DNA of 64,000 nt. It comes from Fremontodendron californicum. Lineage: Eukaryota; Streptophyta; Magnoliopsida; Malvales; Malvaceae. The stretch covers positions 7,507,501-7,571,500 of the forward strand of contig JAULJL010000025.1 of NCBI GenBank assembly GCA_030761205.1. Direction: 5' to 3'. This document shows, piece by piece, positions 22,777 to 32,300 of the stretch. The position numbers and the translations under genes were made by a program. The notes beneath the pieces are model-generated. The model saw only the letters and a program-made list of their open reading frames with translations. It was not told where the DNA came from and did not search any database. How positions within the stretch are numbered: position 1 is the first letter of the stretch; each line of letters begins with the position of its first letter.

Positions 22777-25067
22777 ATGAGTTTCAAGAGAATGACTAAA
22801 AATTGTAAACTCAATGCTGGGATGAACACTGGTAGTGCTGCTAAGAAACAAGAAAGGGTTGATTTCAGTGGTATCACTTCTGCTGGAGGGGCTGGTGCAT
22901 GGGAAACAATTGTTGCAATCTCTTGACCGTTTGGGGGTGGTAATGGTGCTGGAAATGATGGGAACCCAGCGCCTGAAGGTTGAGGGGAGCAAAGTAGAAG
23001 GTAATGATAGTGATAGGGATGCCCGACCGGAGGACACGTTCGTTGCTGATTTACATGATTGTAGATTAAGGAGGTCTGCTGTTGGGCCAAGTAATCAAGT
23101 AAGTATTAATTTATCATTGGCTATTATGTCATTGTCTTTGTTTTCAGGCTCTTAAGCATTCTGTTTTTATGTTGTAATCCAAGTGTTCTTATATCTGAGC
23201 CGGAGTTGTTGTTGGTCGACTTATAGCAGAAGAGCCTACTAGTGTTCCCTCCACTGACTAAATAATGGTTTTTGGTCTTGGTATTATTGTTTCCACTATT
23301 GATAGGTTGTCTTGCTGTACTTATTTTAATGTGATATCTATATGCAGTTATGGATGAAAGGGAGCTGTTTGCTGCTCTTTCAAAAATAAAAGTTACAACG
23401 CAGGCTACTTGGCAGGAGAAGGACAAGGGAAGAGGAAAGTTATTGACACTGGTCCTTTAAAGACCAATAAATGCCAAGCTATAGGTCCCCAGCCTGACAT
23501 TATTATTTGGAGCTCTCTTGGTGGGTAGAGATGTATTGCTGCTGTGCTGATGACCATCCAAACGTTTATGCCCATTCTTTTACTGCCAATCAACAAGGTG
23601 TTGGTTCTGGTTGCTCGTTGAGATGCTTTGGGGTCTAACACTCAGGTGCAACTACCCTCGCAGTCTCAGAAATGCAGATCCGATGGAATAGGCAATCTCA
23701 GTTCACCCCTCCTACAACTGATCCTGTTGATGAGATAGAAGATGGTGAGAGGACTCTAAATCCTCCAACATTTTACTTCCCTTGAAGGGCAGCGAACATG
23801 AGGAACAATGTGCTGTCTAGTGGGGAATATGTTTTTAACTAGGCCAAGGGGCATTCCAAGGATGATATGGAGTATGCTGGGAGGTGTAGTGCCTTGAGGA
23901 ACATTGTTCAAACGTGGTCGCGCTATCTAAGGTTCGTTTTCCTTGTGTTATGTATTTCAATTTCTTTTCTTAGGTTCTAACAACTTTCTGTTCTACAGGC
24001 CCTTGTTGCTCAGCTTGTTGCACACCAGGGATTTAAATAGCGGCCGCAAACGCGACGCTACGGCCGCTATTTAGCGGTTGCGGCTCCCTCCGTCGCCGAT
24101 ATTTACCGCAATTGACTGCAGTAACATTCATTATGTCCGTAACCGCGATAAATACAACGAGACCGAAAACGTGTCCGCGATCGCAATTTAAATCCCTATT
24201 GCACACCACTCACCGTCAGCTCTCAAAAGTTGATGGACTCCGAGGATCAAGTGGCTAGGCGCAATAAGAGAATTAATGACCTGAAGGCCTCAAATGCCAC
24301 ACCATGCACCCAGAATGAGGGGCTAGAAGTAGAGAAAAAAATAGTAGATGAGAATGTTAAAAAAGCTACAGAGTAGGCCAGTGGTGCTCAGGCAACTTTG
24401 TAGGCATCTAATCAACAATTAAAAGCTGCTAAGGATAAAAAGAATGATGTTGTTGCTGCAGCTGATTCTAAGGTTGCTGAGTTAGAATGTCTGGCTCGTG
24501 AGGTTGGAGAGAAGCTCAGGGAAACTGAGCAACGTACAGTGGAGGCACAACAAAAGATATTTGATTTGTAGGGTCAGGAACACTAGTTCTGTCGTTGCTA
24601 CCATGAAGGAAAGACTGTTGGGACAACTGGGCACGGAGGGTGTAGGGTATCGGAAGTGTGCCCTTTATGGTATGCAGCTGTTTTGTGATTCACTAGATCT
24701 GCATAGGTTGCAGCTTTCTTTGATGAGATTCCCTCTTGATGATTTCGATGTGTAGTTCCCTGACAACATGTCAGAGTTGGAGAGGCTTAGGGTCTAGGAT
24801 GTTGATGTCATCACTACATCTGTTCCACAAGTTACAGGGGTTGATATGGATGTTGAGGCCCCTAATGAGGGAGAGAAAGAAGATCAAGCCACTTCAAATC
24901 AAGTTGCGGGGATGGAGATTGAGCCTGCCAATAACAATGCTATTAAAGTTGAAGTTCTTGTAAATAATGTAGTTGAGGAAGATACTGCCACTGTACACGA
25001 TCCTATAACATTGTGTAATTGTAATATTTTTACATTTGTTAAATGGATGGGTTTGTCCACCGTATTT
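22777..25067 (+). pseudogene. Antisense gene of the Tat-lineage element, broken
   Basis: This plus-strand gene lies between the integrase and the 3' LTR, opposite to pol. I do not recognise the protein. Possible starts are ATG 22777 or 22793. Predicted exons end at AATCAA|GTAAGT (23098), resume after ATATGCAG (23347), end at CTAAG|GTTCGT (23931) and resume after TTCTACAG (23998). The reading frame is Asp/Glu/Arg-rich. From about 24210 it is a heptad-like coiled coil (KRINDLKASN, VAELECLAREVGEKLRETEQ) with an acidic tail (VEAPNEGEKEDQATSN). Many frames end in TAG where CAG would give Gln. The coding sequence is also interrupted by a MITE at 24026-24198. Expression is unlikely. Confidence 0.5.
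24026..24198. mobile_element. 173-bp hAT-like MITE, CpG-rich
   Basis: It starts CAGGGATTTAAAT and ends ATTTAAATCCCTA, so a 12-bp terminal inverted repeat starts at the second base. The 8-bp duplication TTGCACAC flanks it exactly (24018-24025 and 24199-24206). Eight-bp duplications and C/TAGGG termini fit the hAT superfamily. The core is strikingly rich in G+C and CpG (GCGGCCGC, CGCGACGC, CCGCGATCGC) compared with its AT-rich surroundings. It is non-coding. Confidence 0.85.
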
Positions 25068-25184
25068 TAATAATGACATTTGCATTATCCTTTTTGTATT
25101 TGTGCATAGCAGTTTTACGTTTACTTGCTTGTATACGTATTTATATTGTTTGTATTGTTTGATTGTGTATTTTCAACTAAGAAA

Positions 25185-26095
25185 AACATATGTGCAATAA
25201 CTCGGGTTATTCGCTTATGTCATGGTTGGACAAGCAGGGCATGTATGCGTAATAAATTGGGTTATTCGCTTGTATGCAAGTTAGGCGATCAGACGATCGG
25301 AACATGTGTGCATAATAACTTGGGTTATTCACTTATATGCTGATTAGGCGAATAAGGCATGTATGCATAATAAATTGGGTCATTCGCTTATATGCTAGTT
25401 GATTGATCAAACGATCATAGCATGTATGTATAATAACTTAGGTTATTCACTTATATGCTGATTAGGCGAGTGGGGCATGTATGCATAATAACTTAGGTTA
25501 TTTGCTTATATGCTAGTTGGTCGATCAGATTATTAGAGCATGTGTGCATAAGAACTTAGGTTATTCGCTTATATGTTGATTGGGCGAGTGGGGCATGTAT
25601 GCATAACAACTTGGGTTATTCACTTATATGTTGGTTAATCGATCAAACGACCAGAACATGTGTGCGTAATAACTTGGGTTATTCGCTTATATGAGGCAAT
25701 CAGACGATCTAAGCATGTATATGTAATAACTTAGGTTATTCGCTTGTATGTTGTTTGGGCGATCAGATGATTGGAGCATGTTTGCGTAATAACTTGGGTT
25801 ATTCGCTTATCTGCTGATTAGGCGATCAGACAATCTGAGCATGTATGCATAATAACTTAGGTTATTCACTTATATGCTATTTAGGCAATCATAAAATTGG
25901 AGCATGTATCCGTAATAACTTGGGTTATTCGCTTGTAAGCTAATTAGGCAATCAGAAGACCGAAGCATGTATACGTAATAACTTGAGTTATTCGCTTATA
26001 TGCTGATTAGGCGATCAGACGATTGAAGCATGTATACATAATAACTTGAGTTATTCACTTATATGCTAGTTGGGCGAGCAGTTTGATTTAAGGGT
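25185..26095. repeat. Satellite-like array in the Tat 3' untranslated region
   Basis: About 15 units of 53-64 bp, many near 62-63, are spaced by the motif AATAACTTGGGTTATTCGC. Each unit carries an inverted repeat AATAAC/GTTATT around TTGG, then CTTATATGCTGATTAGGCGATCAGACGAT and GCATGTATGC. Short units lack about 7 bp and partly alternate with long ones. It lies between the end of the antisense gene and the end of integrase. Tat/Ogre elements are known to carry tandem repeats in this position. Confidence 0.9.
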
Positions 26096-26284
26096 CATGT
26101 AGTAGGAGAAGCATCTTCCATTGATATCATTGAAAAATATGGACAATGTTGTTGTAAGTACATTTATGCTCTCTCTACAAGTTATAAATAATACTTCTTG
26201 AGGTGTATGGCATTCCAAGTATTTGGAATTGACTTTCCTTGCATATCTTTCAATATGTATGCCCCATAACCAACCACATGGGAG

Positions 26285-28650
26285 ATCTAGTATAGGTCTT
26301 CCGAGTTTGCGAATAATTTCTTTTGCTCGCCCGCTGGTCTCATTGCTTCGCAATTTCTAAGAACCAAATCTCCTACTTGGAATTGTTTGGATTTGACCTT
26401 TGTGATGTAGCATTTGGCCACTTGCTAAGCTTTCGTGGTTACCTTGACTTTCGCGTGATCTCTGATCTCCTCCAGTAAATCCAAGTTGGTTCTAAGTGCA
26501 TCATCACTAGACACCAGATCTACGTTTGAGGTTCGCAGATTTGGTACCTCAATTTCAGCTGGAATAACTGTTTTGATGCCATACACGAGATCGAAGGACG
26601 TTTCTCTTGTAGACAAGCACTCTGAAGTCCTGGTTGTCCATAATATTCCTGGGGCTTCTTCTACCCAAGCTCCTTTGGAGTCATCTAGCTTTTTCTTAGG
26701 GGTTGTAGGATTTTTTGTTCATGGATTCTACTTGGCCATTAGTCTAAGGTTGAGCTACTAAGCTATGAACCAGCGTGATGTGGAATCTCTCGTAGAATCC
26801 TTTCAATTTTTTTGCTTGGAATTGGGAACTATTGTCAGCAACGACCGTCTTGGGGATTCCAAATCGACAGCGTATGAATCTCCACATGAAAAATTTTATT
26901 ACTCTGATTGTTACGGTTGCCACTATATCTATTTCCACCCACTTGGTGAAGTAGTAACAGGCTACAATTAGGAACTTCTTTTAGGTGATCGTAATTGAGA
27001 ACGGTCCCAAAATAGTTACTCCCCATATAACAAACGGCCAAGGGCTGAAAAGCTATTTCAGGGCTTTCACGAGTTATCTTGGGATTCACGCAAAGCGTTG
27101 GCACTTATCACACCGCTTCACTAGTTTCCCTGCTTTTTTCTTCAATATCGGCCAGAAAAAAACCCTGCCTCAAAGCTTTCTGTGCTAGTGCTCTACCACC
27201 CAAGTGATTTCCACATACACCTTCGTGTATCTCTCAGAAGACATAATCAGCTTCTTTTGGGGCAAGGCATCTTAATAGCAGGAGAGTGAGTGACTTCTTA
27301 TACAAAATATTATTTATCATTTTATATCTGATTGCTTTCTTCTGTAGGCTTTTGGCGATCAGGGGATCTGTAGGTGTGATTCCTTCCTTGAAGAAAGACA
27401 TTATTGGGGTCATCCAATTATCTGGAATCTGTAGGATAAGGACTCAATTTTCTCTTTTTATTTAGGCAACTTTACACGTTCCAGCAATATTTTGCCCCGC
27501 TATGTGACTTCTATAGTTACTGTCATTTTGGATAGGGAATCTGCCCTACTGTTGCTGGTTCTTAGGATTTTCTTGAATGACAAGTTCTTTAAGGCTTTAA
27601 ACAAGGTACTTACAATACCAGGATATTTTTCAAAATTGGGTCTTTAACCTCGTACTCATCATTTATCTGGTTGGTAACCAGTTGTAAGTCAGTGAATGCC
27701 TGGAGGTCTTTAACACCCAAGTTTATGGTAAGCTCCAGTCATGCTATCAGAGCTTCATACTCTCTATATTGTTAGAGGTTGTGAATTCAAAATATAGGCC
27801 ATATTGCCACTTCTGGTTGTTTAGGTCAACAATTAGAATCCCAGCCCTGGATTTTTCTTTCCCTAATGACCCATCCACATACAATGTCCATGTGTGCTTG
27901 ATTAATGCTTCACGGAATGAGGATCTTTCAATGAGCCATTTTGGTTTCGATGGGTTAGTTTGCTGGTCGACTAGTTTAGTTTTGGGCTTAGAATAATGGA
28001 TTGGAGCTGTTGCAGCGGTAAAAGAGCATTCTGCAATGAAATCAGCTAAGGCTTCAGCCTTGATTGCTTTTCTTGGCCTATACTCTAGGCCAAATTCGCT
28101 GAGCTCTGCACTCCACTGAACCATGCACCCTGCGATATCAACTTTCAAGAGTACTTCTTTAAGTGGCTGATTAATGAGTACCGTGATGGGATGAGCTTGA
28201 AAGTACTACCTCATCTTTCTAGTAGCAATTACCAAGATGTAGGCTACATTTTCCAACCTGGTGTAGTTGAGCTCTTCGTTCTACAGCTCTCTGTTGACCT
28301 AATAGATGGGCACTTGTCTCTTTGAGCAATCTTTCACTAAGGCTGCTGCCACGGTTTCATCAAAGGTTGCTAGATACAAGGATATATGTTCCCTTTGCTT
28401 AAGGCTTACCAGGAGTGGTGGCGAGCAGAGGTACCTTTTTTAAGTCTTCAAAATGCTCTTTGGCAATTCTCATTCCACTTAAATCTGGTGGCGCTCTGCA
28501 ATACCTTAATGAATGGTAAGCATTTATCCACCAATTTGGGCACAAAATGGTTTAACGCCACCACTCTTCTAGTTAGTCGTTGTACCTCCTTTATGCTTTT
28601 AGGCAGTGCCATGTCCAATACTTATATAGGTATCACAGTGCCTTTGGGAC
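26285..28650 (-). pseudogene. Tat-lineage pol 3' part: RT thumb, RNase H, second RNase H, integrase
   Basis: Minus-strand order: RT thumb (PKSIKEVQRLTRRVVALNHF near 28600), RNase H end (VQWSAELSEFGLEYRPR, ALADFIAE), then a second RNase H (YVDGSLGKEKSRAGILI) that marks the Tat lineage, all in 27747-28148. Integrase follows: N-terminal ADYVF/EIHEGVCGNHLGG near 27200, core with FGIPKTVVADNSSQF and HITLVHSLVAQ (26744-26938), and STRETSFDLVYG (26425-26616). Frames change repeatedly and stops are common. At 28650 the homology stops inside RT, and the leader of a different element begins. Gag, protease and most of RT of this element are missing. Confidence 0.85.
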
Positions 28651-29395
28651 GGATTAACACATTTATTACGGGCGATGTACGTACATCATTGCCCGATCTA
28701 CAAAACTTCTTCAGAATGTAAAATAGGTAACAAAAGGTTTAGAAATGTCCCTCCATGTGTTCCTATTTCAGGTATATCTAACGGAAACCCGGCATGGCTT
28801 CGCCTAGGTTTATTATATGAAGGTGAATCGGTTCTAAGGCCCCGAATTGTTCCTCACTATCGCCGGTGAAGGCTAGTAAGGCACCCCGATAAAAGCGGGT
28901 TCAATTACACTAGCCCATACGGAGGATTATCACGAAGGTATTAGGTACTTTATACTCCGAAAGTGTTTCACTAGCCCATACAGAGGATCAATCATGAAGG
29001 CTTAGTTACTTTACTCCCACTTAAAAGGACGGAACCCGGGTAGAGGATTCATGTTATGCAAATACAGTGTGTGCGGAGAACAAAACAAACCTGTCACCAC
29101 CTATTCTACACCCCTTATTCTAAATACCCACTAAAATCAAACAATATAAAGCATATGTCCAGCAAACATATAAATATACGCGACAAAATAACCAGAGAAC
29201 AAATAATAATATGAATGCACATGACGATGGACATATTTAAAATATTTTTTATTTTCAAAATTCTCTTTTATTTTAAAAATATGAATATGGGAATTAAAAT
29301 TAAATACCAATTAAACCAACAAAATCGAGACTATGATAACACACGACTAATTTCTAGGCCTGACTCTCTAATTGTCCCCAATGGAGTCGCCAAGC
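28651..29395 (-). other. 5' leader of a giant-LTR element
   Basis: This segment is closely similar to 63270-63971, and in both places it sits directly against the end of a giant LTR. Shared blocks include GGGCGATGTACGT, GGTGAATCGGTTCTAA, GATAAAAGCGGGTTCAAT and GAGAACAA.AATAATATG. It is the untranslated start of the internal region on the minus strand and reads no protein with confidence. It is cut at about 28650. Confidence 0.7.
29376..29392 (-). other. Primer-binding site of the giant-LTR element
   Basis: Minus-strand TGGCGACTCCATTGGGG begins 3 bp after the LTR end GTTACGACA. The counterpart at 63952-63968 reads TGGCGACTCCACTGGGG. The TGGCG start matches the CCA-ended 3' terminus of a tRNA; I do not assign which tRNA. 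It decides the orientation of the LTR. Confidence 0.7.
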
Positions 29396-32300
29396 TGTCG
29401 TAACCTAAAAAATAACGAGTCTCATCGCAAGACTTTATTATTCGTTAAGCGTGACATTAAAAAAAACGAGGAAAAGTCAACTTAATCCCTCTAGAAAAAT
29501 GAAGGTTTTGAAAATGACCTTGAAAAAGACATAGAGTCGCCACCAATCTTTTTTAGCTAGGTGTGATCGGCCACCTATTAAAATCGATTTTATAAAATAT
29601 TTTAAAAATTAATCAAAACATTTTTAAAACCAATTTCAAGTCTGCGTTTAAACCAGAAAAATCAAAGAAACGGATTCGGGACTCGGTTACGTGCGGGGAA
29701 GGATTAGCACCCCCACAACGCCCGTATAAAACGGTACCTTATTAATCATGTGTTATCTCGAATCTCGGTAAAAAGTTGGTTTTAAATTTAGTATTTCAAG
29801 TTAATTCCCAATTTAAAGAAAAAATAATTCCATTTTTAATTGAAAATGATCCGGAATTTATAAATTCAAAATTTTCCTATATTCCCCAACAAACGTGGCA
29901 AAATATAGAAATTTTTATTAATTTGGAAAACTTTCCGAATCATTCTCGTTTTTTGAAAGAAAGATATTCCTTTATTAATGATAATTGATGATATTCCCTT
30001 CAGCAAACCCGGTAGAGAACTCATGAATTATTTTAACTCGGGAATATCTTTATTTTTTATTGAAAAATCATTATCCTTTTGAAAACATTTTAAAAGATAT
30101 GAATATGTATATGTATATACATGACATAAATAAAATGACATAGCAAAATCTAAATAATATAATGCTTCCTAAATGATATGATATAATTTAAATGCCTTAG
30201 CATATTCTAAATGAAATGAAATAAATGTCTTAGCATATTCTAAAATGAAATGAAATATCTTAAGTTATATGACATATTATAAATAAAATGAAATGACCTA
30301 GGTAACATAATATATTCTATATGAGATGCAATATCCTAAGTCATATGATATATTCTAAATGAAATAAAATAACCTAAGTAACATAACATATTTTATATGA
30401 AATGAAATAACCTAAGTAACATGATATTTTCTAAATGGAATAAACTAACCTAAGTAACATAACATATTCTATATGAATATGAAATAATTTAAATGACATG
30501 GCAAACATGAATAATATGGCATATAAATTAATTGAGATGGAATATGAAATAATGCTATCATATAATATGCATGAAAATAATAATGCATGAACATAGTATA
30601 TGCTAAATAATATGACAAAAAAATAACTAAATAAAAAGCATAGGATATCATGAAATATTCCAAATCATATAATAAACAATATAACATAACTCAAAATCAT
30701 AACAATATCATAGAAATTATCATAGCAAGAATCACATATTATATAAAATGCATGAGTATGGAAAATGCAATGCATGAAATGTATTTTTTTCCTTTAATTA
30801 AGGAAATCCGTATATCTAAAAAGATATCCGGCTACCTTAGGAAAATATGTCAAATTAAATATTCTAAAACCAAAGTACTTTGTAATTGTTTGAAAACAAT
30901 TTTGAAAAGCTTGAATTAAAAATAAAAACTAGGCTTTTTTTTTTAAATGGCTCTAATTTCCTAAGTTTAAAAAAACGGACTTGACTACCCTTAACTCGAG
31001 ACTTAAAAAATCATTTTTAGAGTTTAAAAAGACTTAGAAACTACCCTAAGTCAGTAGCCAACCTTCCTAATCAGCTCCCTCTAAGTAACTTAACCAAAAC
31101 AGAAAAATGATTTTTCTTTAAATTCAATTCTGACTCCACTGTCCTGTTTTAAGCCACGATTTTGTATCCTATTTTTTAAAATTCAAAAATTTTTGAAAAA
31201 AGTACTGGAGACTCAGGACATGTAAAACTACATGGAAACAAATCGGCTTAGTTTTCTGATTAAAGATGGACTCCCATAAAAATCAAAAAAGTACAAGTAC
31301 TGGGTGAAAAAAACTGTTTTGCCAAAATACATTTTTTTGCCTTTGATAAAATCATTTAAAAATCAAAGTAAAAATATTTAAGACTCATAAAATGACTCAC
31401 AAACAGTAGCTAGGACTTTTTGAAAGTTAGATAAAAATTGGCTAAGAAAAAAAAAATCACAAAGGTAGAATAATCAATTTGACAAACTTTAATTTTCCAC
31501 AAGTGTGCTCAAGAAAGCATGACTTTGAACCATTAATTGGCCTAAGTCATTATTCAAGTGGCATGAACATAAAATGCATGAAACAATACAGCAAACATAA
31601 TGCATGAAATTCATGAGTTTAAACCTAAATGTCATGAAAAAATGCATGGCATTCATATAGTGACCTAGACCTAAATGAACTTGCATGGCATTTAATGCTA
31701 CCTAGACCTAAAATGCATGAACATGCATGGCAAATAAACCTAACTTAATAACTAAAATATGCATGGCATTTTCACAAACACAAAGCTTGCTTAAACCAAA
31801 AACTCAACCAAATATCATGCAAATGCTAACCTATCAACTAAAATGGCAAGAATGCATATATAATGCAAAAATTCAAGGAGTTGCCGAATGGCCTATGTAA
31901 CTAGCAAACATGGCATTTTCACAAACACTTGGTATACTAACATGTAAAACTAACTCAAATGTCATGCAAATGCAAAAACCTACCAACAAACATGGCAAAC
32001 ATGCAACACACAATGCAAAACACATGGAGTAGCCAAATGGCCTCAAGCTCCAACAAGCATGGCATTTTCACAAACACTTGAGATACTAACATGCTCAACT
32101 AAAATATAAAACTCTCATGTAAAAACCACACAAGCATTTTCACAAACACTTAATATACTAAATCTAAAACATGCTCAACTAAGATATAAAACTCCAATCA
32201 CGCAAAAACCACACAAGCATTTTCACAAACACTTGATATACTAAATCTAAAACATGCTCAAATTTAAACATCATGAAAACAGAAAATTAAAAATGCAAGA

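Noticed and set aside
22746..23426. Overlapping minus-strand frames of 100-114 codons
   Set aside because: They are shadows of the plus-strand antisense gene and include intron sequence; no motifs.
24018..24206. Mutator-like MITE with 9-10-bp duplication
   Set aside because: The flanks share up to 10 bp (TTGCACACCA), but that leaves unequal ends; an 8-bp duplication gives CAGGG...CCCTA ends, which fit hAT better.
25185..26095. CRISPR array
   Set aside because: Units repeat over their full length with no unique spacers, no cas genes nearby, and the context is a plant retrotransposon.
30469..30919. Tyr-rich minus frame and plus frame in the LTR
   Set aside because: Composed of CTAAGTAACATAATAT-type short repeats; no conservation in the matching LTR region at 53100-53700 apart from the repeat itself.
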